DNA of 64,000 bases from Micromonospora narathiwatensis (GCF_900089605.1 NZ_LT594324.1:1364001-1428000); one strand, 5' to 3'. Positions 41,175-50,064 are shown, counted from the stretch's first letter. Notes: a model not told the origin generated them from the sequence alone. Numbers and translations are program-made.

Positions 41175-43589
41175 ATGGACAGAACAGAGAGCCTGCTGAC
41201 CGCGCCCACGCCGCAAGCGGCGGCCACCGACCCGGCCCCCGCCCCGGAACCGCTGCCCACGACAGTGGCGCGGGCGCCGTCCGGGCCGCCCCGCCGCGAC
41301 CCGCGCTGGGCGCGACCGGCCCTGGTCGGACTGTTGCTGGCCACCGCCCTGCTCTACCTGTGGGGCCTGGGCGCTTCGGGCTGGGGCAACGCGTTCTACT
41401 CGGCGGCCGTGCAGGCCGGCTCGGAGAGCTGGAAGGCGTTCTTCTACGGCTCCTCCGACGCGGCCAATTCGATCACGGTCGACAAGACCCCCGCCGCGCT
41501 GTGGCTGATGGCGCTCTCCGTCCGGCTCTTCGGCCTGAGCAGCTGGTCGATCCTGGTGCCGCAGGCGCTGCTCGGGGTGGCCTCGGTCGGCGTCCTGTAC
41601 GCCGCCGTCCGCCGCTGGTACGGCCCGGTCGCCGGCCTGGTGGCGGGCGCGGTGCTCGCGGTCACCCCGGTGGCCACCCTGATGTTCCGGTTCAACAACC
41701 CCGACGCGCTGCTGGTGTTCCTGCTGGTCGCCGCCGCGTACGCGACGACACGCGCGATCGAGACGGCGAGCACCCGGTGGATCATGCTGACCGGCGCGCT
41801 GGTCGGCCTCGGCTTCCTCACCAAGATGCTCCAGGCGTTCCTGGTGATCCCGGTCTTCGCCGGCGTCTACCTGCTGGCCGCGCCGACCGGCTTCTGGCGG
41901 CGGATCCGGCAGTTGCTGCTGTCCGGGCTGGCGGTGCTGGTCTCCGCCGGCTGGTGGGTGGCGGTCGTGGAGCTGGTCCCGGCCAGCGCCCGCCCCTACA
42001 TCGGCGGCTCGCAGCACAACAGCATCCTGGAGCTGACCCTCGGCTACAACGGCCTGGGCCGGATCACCGGCAACGAGGAGGGCAGCGTCGGCCCCGGCCG
42101 GATGGGCGGCGGTGGCGGTGGTCCGTTCTCCGGGCAGACCGGACTGCTGCGGATGTTCGACGCCGAGGTCGGCGGGCAGATTTCCTGGCTGCTGCCGGCC
42201 GCGGTGCTGCTGCTGGTCGCCGGGCTGGTGCTGGCCGGTCGGGCGGCGCGTACCGACCGGACGCGGGCGGGACTGCTGCTCTGGGGTGGCTGGCTGCTGG
42301 TCACCGGGCTGATCTTCAGCCTGATGTCCGGGATCTTCCACCCGTACTACACGGTGGCCCTGGCCCCGGCGGTCGGCGCGCTGGTCGGCATCGGCGTGAC
42401 CCTGCTGTGGCGGGCCCGAACCAGCCCGGTCGCCTCCGGCGCGACCGCCGCCGGGTACGTGCCGGCCGTCGCGTCCGGCCCGCTGCCCCCGATCACCGGC
42501 GTCCCGGCCCCGCCCGCCGCGTCCGACCCGGTGCCGCCGGTCGCCGGCATCCCGGCCCCGCCCCGGTCGGACGCGACCGCGCCGGCCGGTGCCCGGACCG
42601 TCCCGGGTCGGCGCCGGGCGCTGGCGGCCACCACGACGCTCGCCGTCACCCTGGCGGTCACCACCTGGTGGTCCTGGCGGCTGCTCGGCCGCAGCGTCGA
42701 CTGGTACCCGTGGCTGCGTACCGTCGTGCTCCTGGTCGGCCTGGCCGTCGCCGCGCTGCTCGTGGTCGTCGACCGGCTGCCCCGCCGGGTGGCGCCGCTG
42801 CTGTTGGCGCTCGGCGCGGCGACCGCTCTCGCCGGCCCGGTCGCGTACTCCATCCAGACCGCGTCGACCCCGCACACCGGATCGATCCCCAGCGCCGGCC
42901 CGTTCGTGGCGCGCGACTTCGGCCCCGGCCGTGGCGGGTTTCCCGGCGGCGGCCAGTTCCCCGGCTTCCGAGGGGGCGGCGCGACCGGCGGCGAAGGGCA
43001 GGCCGGGCTGTTCCCCGGCCAGAACGGCGGCACGAGCCAGAACGGCCAGTTCCCGGCCTTCCCGGGTGGCGGTCCGAACGGCCAGCTCCCGGGTTTCCCC
43101 GGCGGCCAGAACGGCACCGGCCAGAACGGCGGCACCGGGCAGAACGGTGGGTTCCCCGGTTTCCCGGGTGGCCAGGGGCAGTTCCCGGGCGGCGGCCGGT
43201 CGGCGCGCGGCGGCGGCATGGGCGGGCTGCTCGACGCCCGTGAGCCGAGCGCGGAACTGAAGGCGCTGCTGACGGCCGACGCCGACGGATACACCTGGGT
43301 CGCCGCGACCGTCGGTTCGAACAACGCCTCCGGCTACCAGCTCGCGACCGAGCGGCCGGTGATGCCGGTCGGCGGCTTCAACGGCAGCGATCCGTCCCCG
43401 ACCCTGGCCCAGTTCCAGCGGTACGTCGCCGACGGGAAGATCCACTACTTCATCGGCGGCGGCGGGTTCCGCGCCAACGGCGGCAGCAGCGCCTCGCAGG
43501 AGATCGCCACCTGGGTCGCCGACAACTTCTCCGCGCAGACCGTCGACGGCGTCACCGTGTACGACCTGAGCAGCGGAAGGGAGGGCTGA
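41175..43589 (+). CDS. GT39/ArnT-type membrane glycosyltransferase with Gly/Phe/Pro-rich insert
   Basis: This 804-residue multi-spanning enzyme belongs to the PMT/ArnT-like clan that uses polyprenyl-phosphate sugars. It has about 11 transmembrane helices; the catalytic acidic motif of the first outer loop is ITVDKTPAALW (Asp103, Lys104), followed by FRFNNPDALLVF. A Pro/Ala-rich linker lies around residues 420-475. Residues 581-684 form a low-complexity domain of GGFPG, GQFPGF, QNGGTGQNG-type repeats before a final soluble domain of about 110 residues. It starts 46 bases after the kinase gene, so it is probably in the same operon. Sugar and acceptor unknown. Confidence 0.9.
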   Translation: MDRTESLLTAPTPQAAATDPAPAPEPLPTTVARAPSGPPRRDPRWARPALVGLLLATALLYLWGLGASGWGNAFYSAAVQAGSESWKAFFYGSSDAANSITVDKTPAALWLMALSVRLFGLSSWSILVPQALLGVASVGVLYAAVRRWYGPVAGLVAGAVLAVTPVATLMFRFNNPDALLVFLLVAAAYATTRAIETASTRWIMLTGALVGLGFLTKMLQAFLVIPVFAGVYLLAAPTGFWRRIRQLLLSGLAVLVSAGWWVAVVELVPASARPYIGGSQHNSILELTLGYNGLGRITGNEEGSVGPGRMGGGGGGPFSGQTGLLRMFDAEVGGQISWLLPAAVLLLVAGLVLAGRAARTDRTRAGLLLWGGWLLVTGLIFSLMSGIFHPYYTVALAPAVGALVGIGVTLLWRARTSPVASGATAAGYVPAVASGPLPPITGVPAPPAASDPVPPVAGIPAPPRSDATAPAGARTVPGRRRALAATTTLAVTLAVTTWWSWRLLGRSVDWYPWLRTVVLLVGLAVAALLVVVDRLPRRVAPLLLALGAATALAGPVAYSIQTASTPHTGSIPSAGPFVARDFGPGRGGFPGGGQFPGFRGGGATGGEGQAGLFPGQNGGTSQNGQFPAFPGGGPNGQLPGFPGGQNGTGQNGGTGQNGGFPGFPGGQGQFPGGGRSARGGGMGGLLDAREPSAELKALLTADADGYTWVAATVGSNNASGYQLATERPVMPVGGFNGSDPSPTLAQFQRYVADGKIHYFIGGGGFRANGGSSASQEIATWVADNFSAQTVDGVTVYDLSSGREG
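42917..43227 (+). repeat. Coding repeat tract (Gly/Phe/Pro/Asn-rich)
   Basis: Inside the GT39-type gene about 310 bases consist of degenerate units such as GGTTTCCCGGGCGGC and CAGAACGGC, giving FPGG, QFPGF and QNGG peptides in irregular tandem. It encodes a flexible extracellular stretch. Confidence 0.8.
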
Positions 43590-43591
43590 CC

Positions 43592-44821
43592 GTGACCTGG
43601 ACGAGCGAACCCCGGGCCGCGGTGCAGGCCCGACCGACGACGCCGACGGCCGTACTGGACGTGGTGGTTCCCGTCTACAACGAGGAGGCCGACCTCGGGC
43701 CCTGCGTACGACGGCTGCACGCCCACCTCACCGCGCACTTCCCGTACCCGTTCCGGATCACCGTGGCCGACAACGCCAGCGTCGACGGCACCCTCGCGGT
43801 GGCCGAGGCGCTCGCCGCGGAGCTGCCCGAGGTGAGCGTGCTGCACCTCGACGCCAAGGGCCGGGGCCGGGCGCTGCGGGCCGCCTGGTCCGCCTCACCG
43901 GCGCCGGTGCTGGCGTACATGGACGTGGACCTCTCCACCGACCTGGCGGCGGTGCTGCCGCTGGTGGCACCGCTCATCTCCGGCCACTCGGACCTGGCCA
44001 TCGGCACCCGGCTGGCGCGGACCAGCCGGGTGGTCCGGGGCGCCAAGCGGGAGGTGATCTCGCGCGGCTACAACCTGCTGCTGCGCGGCACCCTCGCGGC
44101 CCGCTTCTCCGACGCGCAGTGCGGGTTCAAGGCGATCCGCGCCGACGTGGCCGTCCGGCTGCTGCCGCTGGTCCAGGACACCGGCTGGTTCTTCGACACC
44201 GAGCTGCTGGTCCTGGCGCAGCGGGCCGGCCTGCGCATCCACGAGGTGCCGGTGGACTGGGTGGACGACCCGGACAGCCGGGTGGACATCGTCGCGACCG
44301 CCGTGGCCGACCTGCGCGGCATCGGGCGGCTGGGCCGGGCGCTGCTGACCGGAGCGCTTCCCCTGGCGGAGCTGCGCGAGCAGCTCGGCCGGGCGCCGTT
44401 GCACCCGCCGCCGGCGCAGGTGCCGGTCGGGCTGCCCCGGCAGCTCGTACGGTTCGCCGCGGTCGGGGTGGCCAGCACGCTCGCGTACCTGGTGCTGTTC
44501 GTGCTGGTCCGGGGTCCGCTCGGGGCGCAGCCGGCGAACCTGCTGGCGCTGCTGGTCACCGCGGTGGCCAACACGGCCGCCAACCGGCGGCTCACCTTCG
44601 GCGTCACGGGCCGCCGCCACGCCGGCCGGCACCACCTCCAGGGGCTGCTCGCCTTCGCCCTCGGCCTGGCCCTGACCAGCGGTTCCCTGGCGCTCCTGCA
44701 CGCCGCCGTGGCCACCCCGCCCCGGACGCTGGAACTGGCCGTGCTCATCGCCGCGAACCTCGCGGCCACCGCCCTGCGCTTCCTCCTGCTCCGCCTGGCC
44801 ATGCACCACCGCAGCCCCTGA
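43592..44821 (+). CDS. GT2 polyprenyl-sugar synthase fused to GtrA-like membrane domain
   Basis: This 409-residue protein has an N-terminal family 2 glycosyltransferase domain like dolichyl-phosphate mannose synthase (about 20-255), with VPVYNEEADL, VADNASVDGTLAVAE and the metal site YMDVDLSTDL. The C-terminal GtrA-type domain of four transmembrane helices (about 285-402) starts at LVRFAAVGVAS. It would make and deliver a polyprenyl-phosphate sugar, the donor for enzymes such as the GT39-type protein encoded just before it (two bases between stop and GTG). These two genes and the two-component system probably form one regulated unit. Confidence 0.93.
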   Translation: MTWTSEPRAAVQARPTTPTAVLDVVVPVYNEEADLGPCVRRLHAHLTAHFPYPFRITVADNASVDGTLAVAEALAAELPEVSVLHLDAKGRGRALRAAWSASPAPVLAYMDVDLSTDLAAVLPLVAPLISGHSDLAIGTRLARTSRVVRGAKREVISRGYNLLLRGTLAARFSDAQCGFKAIRADVAVRLLPLVQDTGWFFDTELLVLAQRAGLRIHEVPVDWVDDPDSRVDIVATAVADLRGIGRLGRALLTGALPLAELREQLGRAPLHPPPAQVPVGLPRQLVRFAAVGVASTLAYLVLFVLVRGPLGAQPANLLALLVTAVANTAANRRLTFGVTGRRHAGRHHLQGLLAFALGLALTSGSLALLHAAVATPPRTLELAVLIAANLAATALRFLLLRLAMHHRSP

Positions 44822-44886
44822 CCGTCCCGCCCCACCTCGTCCGGCCGATCAGGAGGTTGTTGTCGCGACCCGCCGGAAGGCCCGAC

Positions 44887-44898
44887 CACGACGTCGTG
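44887..44898. promoter_or_regulatory. Palindrome before the AraC-family gene
   Basis: The perfect 12-bp palindrome CACGACGTCGTG lies 38 bases upstream of the ATG at 44936. It may be an operator. Confidence 0.35.
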
Positions 44899-44935
44899 AT
44901 CAGCGGGGTCGGTGGGCGCGTGGCAGGGTGGGGGA

Positions 44936-45793
44936 ATGTATCGGGAGGGGGCGGCGGCGGGGATCCCCGGGGCGGTGGTGTGGGAGAGCATCGCCGCCGG
45001 TGGGGCGGCGACCCGGGTGCTGCCGGACGGGTGCCTGGACCTGCTCTGGTCCAGCCGGGCCGGCCTGCTGGTCGCCGGTCCGGACCGGACCGCCCACCTC
45101 TCCGGCAGCGCACCCGGCGAGCGGTGGGTCGGGCTACGCCTGCCACCCGGCACCGGACCCGCCGTCCTCGGCGTTCCCGCCGACGCGTTGCGGGACCGCC
45201 GCGTCCCGCTCGCCGACTTGTGGGGCCGCGCCGCCGTCGAGTTGGCCGACCGGCTGGCGGTGACCGTCGAGGCCGACCACCCGCGACGGCCCGGCGTGGC
45301 GGACGCCGCCGCCCCGGGTCGTGCCGGATTTTCGGCCGGGCCCCCGTCCCCGGGTCGTGCCGGGTCGTCGGCCGGGCCCGCCGTGCCGGCCACCGGTGTG
45401 GCGCCCGACTGGCCGGGCCGCACGGAGCCGGTGGCCGCCGCGCTGGAGGCGGTCGCGGTGGCGCGGCTGCGGGCCGCCGGCGGGCCCGACCCGCTCGGCG
45501 CGCGGGTCGCCGCCCGGCTGGCGGCCGGGGCCACCGTGGCGGCCACCGCCGCCGAGGTCGGCCTCGGCGCGCGGGCGCTGCACCGACGCAGCCGGACCCT
45601 CTTCGGGTACGGCCCGAAGACCCTCGCCCGCATCCTGCGGATGCGCCGCGCCCTCGACCTGGCCCGCGCCGGCACCCCGTTGGCCGAGGTCGCCGCGCTG
45701 GCCGGGTACGCCGACCAGGCCCACCTCACCCGCGAGGTGAAGGAGTTCGCCGGGGTGTCCCCGACCCACCTCCTGCCCGCCCGCCACGCCTGA
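44936..45793 (+). CDS. AraC-family transcriptional regulator
   Basis: This 285-residue regulator has an N-terminal domain starting YREGAAAGIPGAVVWE and containing VLPDGCLDLLW (typical of DUF6597-type AraC regulators), a hinge, and a C-terminal double helix-turn-helix (about 190-283) with AAEVGLGARALHRR, PKTLARILRMRRALDLA and YADQAHLTREVKEFAGVSP. The hinge (about residues 125-150) holds an unusual tandem duplication of a PGRAGxSAGP-like unit. The ATG is preceded by a GGGTGGGGGA. The convergent VOC gene is a possible partner but not a proven target. Confidence 0.9.
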   Translation: MYREGAAAGIPGAVVWESIAAGGAATRVLPDGCLDLLWSSRAGLLVAGPDRTAHLSGSAPGERWVGLRLPPGTGPAVLGVPADALRDRRVPLADLWGRAAVELADRLAVTVEADHPRRPGVADAAAPGRAGFSAGPPSPGRAGSSAGPAVPATGVAPDWPGRTEPVAAALEAVAVARLRAAGGPDPLGARVAARLAAGATVAATAAEVGLGARALHRRSRTLFGYGPKTLARILRMRRALDLARAGTPLAEVAALAGYADQAHLTREVKEFAGVSPTHLLPARHA

Positions 45794-45824
45794 CGGGGGT
45801 GCCGGCGTCAACCAGGTGTCCTCG

Positions 45825-46214
45825 CTACAGCGGGGCGAACAGGTCGACGCCGTTTCCGTCCGGGTCGTGCACGACCGCGTACCGCTGGCCCCAGACGGCG
45901 TCCCAGGGCGGCAGGTGGCCGTGGTGGCCGGCCGCGGTCAGTTCGGCGTACCAGCGGTCGACCTCGGCGGGGTCGGCACAGCGGAAGGCCAGGTTAACCC
46001 GGGGGCTTCCGGTCGCCGGGGTGTGGTCGGGGTCGAAGGTGCGGACCATCTCGACCGTGTCCCACGCCAGCCGGACGCCGTTGTCCAGGGTGATCTCCAC
46101 GTGTGCTTCGCGCTCCGCGCCGGGCGGGATCGCCAGCCCGAGCCGGCGGTAGAAGTCCAGAGTGCGGCCCATGTCGGTGACGGCCATGCCGATCAGGTCG
46201 AGATGCGGTGTCAT
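45825..46214 (-). CDS. VOC-superfamily protein (glyoxalase/bleomycin-resistance fold)
   Basis: This 129-residue single-domain protein has two beta-alpha-beta-beta-beta modules: DLIGMAVTDMGRTLDFYRRLGL at the start and FRCADPAEVDRWYAELTAAGH later, ending in VVHDPDGNGVDLFAPL. The metal ligands His and Glu of glyoxalase I are not clearly placed, so a binding or resistance function is as likely as catalysis. The ATG at 46214 sits at the start of the conserved region. It converges with the AraC-family gene with a 31-base gap. Confidence 0.88.
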   Translation of the reverse strand: MTPHLDLIGMAVTDMGRTLDFYRRLGLAIPPGAEREAHVEITLDNGVRLAWDTVEMVRTFDPDHTPATGSPRVNLAFRCADPAEVDRWYAELTAAGHHGHLPPWDAVWGQRYAVVHDPDGNGVDLFAPL

Positions 46215-46394
46215 GGCCGCAACGGTAGGGGCGGGCGGGTCGGGGCGTCTTGAACGGAACGGACGTGGGTGGAGTGTCGGGTGTGCCCGACACCGCCGAC
46301 TTCGGCGGCGTACGGTGGAGGGCAAGTCCGGCTTAAAGGTCGAAAGCCCCTATATCGGGCCGGCCTTCATCAACGGCGAGGGAAGGGGGCAGCC

Positions 46395-46544
46395 GTGACG
46401 CACCTGGCCTACCTGGATGCGGGTTCCGGCAGCCTGATCGTGCAGGCGGTGGTCGGCGGGGTGGCCGGCGCGGCGGTGGCCGCCAAGCTCTACTGGCGAC
46501 GGCTGGTGGCCCGGTTCCGCCGGCAGCCCACCGACCGGAGCTGA
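46395..46544 (+). CDS. 49-residue membrane peptide
   Basis: This small protein has one hydrophobic helix (AYLDAGSGSLIVQAVVGGVA and on to about residue 32) followed by a strongly basic tail (KLYWRRLVARFRRQ), so the C-terminus should be cytoplasmic. The YLDAGSGS motif marks a small family seen beside envelope genes in actinobacteria. The GTG has GGAAGGGGG upstream. The methyltransferase gene starts five bases after its stop, making it the first gene of a three-gene operon. Probably a membrane subunit or scaffold; biochemical role unknown. Confidence 0.78.
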   Translation: MTHLAYLDAGSGSLIVQAVVGGVAGAAVAAKLYWRRLVARFRRQPTDRS

Positions 46545-46549
46545 CCGGC

Positions 46550-47965
46550 GTGGCCGTCTCCGACGCCGACGCCCGGGTGGAGCCGGGCTCCTTCCGTGAC
46601 CCGGGCAACCGGGTCTTCCACCGTCGCGGCGAGGTGCTGCGCGGCCTCGACGAGCGGTCCACCCGCGACTGGCGGGCCCTCGCCGCCAGTGACTTCTTCC
46701 GGGACCTGCTCGCCGCCGGCAAGGTGTGCGGCACCGAGGAACTGCTCCCGACCCCGGTCGACCTGCCCTGGGCCACGGTGCTGCGGCACGAGCGCATCCC
46801 GTTCGTCTCGCACCCCTACGAGTGGTCGTACGGGATGCTGCGCGACGCCGCGCTGCTGCACCTGGAGGTCCTGCGGTCGGCGGTGACCGCCGGCTTCACC
46901 ACCAAGGACGGCTCGGCGTACAACCTCCAGTGGCGGGGCGCCACGCCGGTCTTCATCGACGTCGGCTCGTTCGAGCCGGCCCGCGACGGGGAGCCCTGGG
47001 CCGGATACCGGCAGTTCTGTCAGACCCTGCTCTATCCGCTGCTGCTCCAGGCCCACCTCGGGCTGGACTTCCAGCCCTGGCTGCGGGCCCGGATCGACGG
47101 CATCGAGCCGGAGCAGATGCGCCGCCTCTTCTCCGGCGCCCGCCGGCTGCGCCCCGGCGTACTCACCCACGTCCACCTGCACGGCGCGATGCAGGACCAC
47201 CACGCGCACGCCAGCACCAGCGACGTCCGCGCCCAACTGCGGGCCGCCGGCTACTCCCGGGAACTGGTCCTGGCGACCGTACGCGGCCTCGAGAAGCTGG
47301 TCCGCCGGCTGGACGTCCGGCCGGGGGAGAGCCACTGGTCGGACTACCAGCGCACCTGCGCGTACTCGGTGCCGGACCGGCGGGCGAAGGAGGACTTCGT
47401 CGACCGGGCGGCGGAGGTGACCGTACCGGGGCTGGCGCTCGACCTGGGCGCCAACGACGGCCGGTACGCCCGGATCGCCGCCCGGCACGCCGACCACGTG
47501 GTCGCGGTCGAGCAGGACCCGACGGTGGTCGACGCGCTCTACCGCGTGCTGCGCGACGAGCGGGAGCGGCGGATCCTGCCGCTGGTGATGGACCTGGCCG
47601 ACCCGTCGCCGGGCGGGGGCTGGCGGGGTGTCGAGCGGGCCGGCTTCGCCGACCGGGCGCGGGCCGACCTGGTCCTCGCCCTGGCGCTGGTGCACCACCT
47701 GGCGATCGGCCGGAACGTGCCGCTGGTCGAGGTGCTGGACCAGTTCGCCGGGCTGACCGTACCGGGCGGCACGCTGGTGGTGGAGTTCGTCCACCCCGAG
47801 GACCCGATGGCCCGGCGGCTGCTGGCCAACAAGCCGGACGGGCTCTTCCCGGACTACCGGCGCGAGGGGTTCGAGCGGCTGCTCGTGGCGCGCGGCCGGA
47901 TCGTCCGCCGGGTCGAGCTGCCGTCCGGCACCCGGACGCTCTACCAGGTGGTGACAGGTGGCTGA
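46550..47965 (+). CDS. SAM-dependent methyltransferase with NoeA-like N-terminal region
   Basis: This 471-residue protein has a large N-terminal region of about 285 residues, with FVSHPYEWSYGMLRDAALLH and FIDVGSFEPARDGEPWAGYRQF, like the actinobacterial methyltransferases related to nodulation protein NoeA. A class I methyltransferase domain follows, with motif I in LALDLGANDGRYARIA (about residues 295-310) and VVAVEQDP after it. It would methylate a saccharide or a lipid-linked intermediate. It lies between the membrane peptide (five-base gap) and the sulfatase gene (eight-base overlap). Substrate is inferred from context only. Confidence 0.85.
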   Translation: MAVSDADARVEPGSFRDPGNRVFHRRGEVLRGLDERSTRDWRALAASDFFRDLLAAGKVCGTEELLPTPVDLPWATVLRHERIPFVSHPYEWSYGMLRDAALLHLEVLRSAVTAGFTTKDGSAYNLQWRGATPVFIDVGSFEPARDGEPWAGYRQFCQTLLYPLLLQAHLGLDFQPWLRARIDGIEPEQMRRLFSGARRLRPGVLTHVHLHGAMQDHHAHASTSDVRAQLRAAGYSRELVLATVRGLEKLVRRLDVRPGESHWSDYQRTCAYSVPDRRAKEDFVDRAAEVTVPGLALDLGANDGRYARIAARHADHVVAVEQDPTVVDALYRVLRDERERRILPLVMDLADPSPGGGWRGVERAGFADRARADLVLALALVHHLAIGRNVPLVEVLDQFAGLTVPGGTLVVEFVHPEDPMARRLLANKPDGLFPDYRREGFERLLVARGRIVRRVELPSGTRTLYQVVTGG

Positions 47966-50003
47966 GCAGACTCTCGCACCCCCCGAGGTACGCCCGGTCG
48001 CGCCGCCGCCGTCCGGCCGTCGCGGCGACTGGCGCGACGAACTGGGCCGGCTGCTGGAGGTGGTGGCGCTGGTCGGGCTGGTGGTCACCCAGCCGCTGCT
48101 GGACGTGCTGGGCCACAGCCCGGACTTCTTCCTGTTCCACCGCGCCTCCCCGGCCGACGTGCTGCTCCTGGTGGCCCTGATCGCCATCGCGCCGACCGTG
48201 CCGTTCGCACTGCTCGGCGCGGTCAGCCTGCTGGTCGGCCGGATCGTCCGGGCGGTCGTGCACACCCTCGTGGTGGGGCTGCTGCTGGCCGCCCTCGCCG
48301 TCCAGGTGGGACGGCACACGACGCCGCTGCGTGGCGCACCGCTGCTGCTGGCGGCGGGCGTGGTCGGCGCCGCCGCGGCGGTCGCGCACCGGCGCTGGCG
48401 GGCCCCGGGCCGGGTGCTGCGGCTGGCCGCCGCCGGACCGGTGGTCTTCGTCGCCCTCTTCGCCTTCGCCTCGCCGGCCTCGGCGGTGGTGCTGCCGAAG
48501 GGCCACGGCGGGGCCGCCGGGGTGGCCGGCGCCGGCGCCCACCCGCCGGTGGTCATGATCGTGCTGGACGAGCTGCCGCTGGTCTCGCTGCTCGGCCCGG
48601 ACGGGCGGATCGACGCCACCCGGTACCCGCACTTCGCCGAACTCGCGAACGGCTCGACCTGGTACCGGAACGCCACCGGGGTGAGCGGCTGGACGCCCTA
48701 CGCGCTGCCGGCGATGCTGACCGGCCGCTACCCGGCCGAGTCGGTGGCCCCGCACTACTCGCAGTACCCGGACAACCTCTTCACCGCCCTCGGCGGGCTG
48801 TACGAGATCAAGGCCGAGGAGAGCATCACCCGGCTCTGCCCGCCCAGCCGCTGCGAGCAGCCGGCCAGCCCGGAGCAGGGGCTCGGCGTCCTGGTGCGGG
48901 AGAGCGGCAAGCTGCTGCGCCAGGTCGCCGCGCCGGTGGACAGCCGGATCGACCCGGAGAACTCGTACCGCGAGCTGACCCGGGCCGAGGCGGGGCTGGA
49001 CGCCGCCGAGCCGGTCCCGGCGGACCCGAAGTTCCGCTGGGACGCCCTGAACGCCAACCAGCCGGCCCGGTTCACCAGCTTCCTCGCCGGGCTGCGCCCG
49101 TCGTCCCGGCCCACCCTGCACTTCCTGCACCTGCTGATGCCGCACGCGCCGTGGGCGTACCTGCCGTCCGGTGCGCAGTACGCCGCGCCGGAGGACCTGC
49201 CCAACGACGGTGCCGGCTGGGTCGACCTGGCCCGCCAGCGGCACCTGGCCCAGCTCGGCTACACCGACCGGCTCATCGGCGAGACGCTGCGTACGCTGCG
49301 GGCCAGCGGGCTCTACGACAAGGCCCTCATCCTGGTCACCGCCGACCACGGGGTGAGTTTCCTGCGGGACTGGCAGGGCCGGGGGATGGACGCCATCAAC
49401 CACGCCGCCGACCAGGTCGCCTGGGTGCCGATGTTCCTCAAGGAGCCCGGCCAGCAGGCCGGCCGGATCGACGACCGGAACTGGCAGCACGTCGACCTGC
49501 TGCCCACCATCGCCGACGAGACCCACGTCAGCGTCCCGTGGCGGGTGGACGGCCGCTCGGCGAAGCAGGCCCCGCGCGAGCAGGCCGAGAAGCTCTTCTA
49601 CGACCGCCCCGGCGAGCCGGTACGGATCGGCGGCGGGGTGCCGTCGTCGCCCGCCCCGGTCGCCCCGGACCCGTTGGTCGGCACTCGGGTCGGCGACAAA
49701 CCCGCCGGCGGTACGGCCACCGTGGCGAACCTCGCCGCGTTCCGCGCCGTCGACCCCGCGACCGGCGAACTGCCCGCCCTGGTGTGGGGCACCGTGCCCG
49801 CCTCGGTGCCGAACGGGACGAAGCTCGCGGTGGCGGTCAACGGCACCGTCGGCGCGGTCGTCCCGGTCGTCCCGCCCGACAAGGGGGGCCGACGGTTCGC
49901 CGCCTTCCTCCCGGACGACCGGCTCTTCGCCGCCGGGGCCAATCGCCTGGACATCTACCGCGTGGGCGCCGACGGTAGCCTGCGCAGCCTCCGCCTGTCC
50001 TGA
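47958..50003 (+). CDS. Membrane sulfatase/phosphoglycerol-transferase-fold protein
   Basis: This 681-residue protein has about five transmembrane helices in residues 30-190, then an extracellular alkaline-phosphatase-superfamily domain. Metal-site motifs are VVMIVLDELPLVSLLG at its start, SGWTPYALPAMLTGRYP (the nucleophile region, a Thr in LTA synthases) and VTADHGVSF. The layout resembles lipoteichoic-acid-synthase-like phosphotransferases. The GTG overlaps the methyltransferase gene by eight bases. A final beta domain of about 120 residues is unusual for the family. It probably acts on an envelope polymer modified by its operon partner. Confidence 0.88.
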   Translation: MAEQTLAPPEVRPVAPPPSGRRGDWRDELGRLLEVVALVGLVVTQPLLDVLGHSPDFFLFHRASPADVLLLVALIAIAPTVPFALLGAVSLLVGRIVRAVVHTLVVGLLLAALAVQVGRHTTPLRGAPLLLAAGVVGAAAAVAHRRWRAPGRVLRLAAAGPVVFVALFAFASPASAVVLPKGHGGAAGVAGAGAHPPVVMIVLDELPLVSLLGPDGRIDATRYPHFAELANGSTWYRNATGVSGWTPYALPAMLTGRYPAESVAPHYSQYPDNLFTALGGLYEIKAEESITRLCPPSRCEQPASPEQGLGVLVRESGKLLRQVAAPVDSRIDPENSYRELTRAEAGLDAAEPVPADPKFRWDALNANQPARFTSFLAGLRPSSRPTLHFLHLLMPHAPWAYLPSGAQYAAPEDLPNDGAGWVDLARQRHLAQLGYTDRLIGETLRTLRASGLYDKALILVTADHGVSFLRDWQGRGMDAINHAADQVAWVPMFLKEPGQQAGRIDDRNWQHVDLLPTIADETHVSVPWRVDGRSAKQAPREQAEKLFYDRPGEPVRIGGGVPSSPAPVAPDPLVGTRVGDKPAGGTATVANLAAFRAVDPATGELPALVWGTVPASVPNGTKLAVAVNGTVGAVVPVVPPDKGGRRFAAFLPDDRLFAAGANRLDIYRVGADGSLRSLRLS

Positions 50004-50028
50004 CCGCTTCCACCCCGTTCATCAGCCT

Positions 50029-50064
50029 GCCCGACCACCCCGGCTTTCGCCGGGGTGGTCGGGC
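50029..50064 (+). terminator. Strong hairpin terminator
   Basis: A perfect 16-bp stem (50029-50044 with 50049-50064) closes a TTTC loop 26 bases after the sulfatase stop, ending the three-gene operon. Confidence 0.92.

Noticed and set aside
42917..43227. CRISPR-like or satellite repeats
   Set aside because: The units are degenerate, in phase with a coding frame and have no constant repeat with unique spacers.
39642..43445. 1267-codon open frame on the minus strand across the two-component and GT39 genes
   Set aside because: It is antisense to clearly coding genes, has Gln/Arg/Gly/His-rich composition typical of reverse-frame shadows in this kind of DNA, and lacks a start signal.
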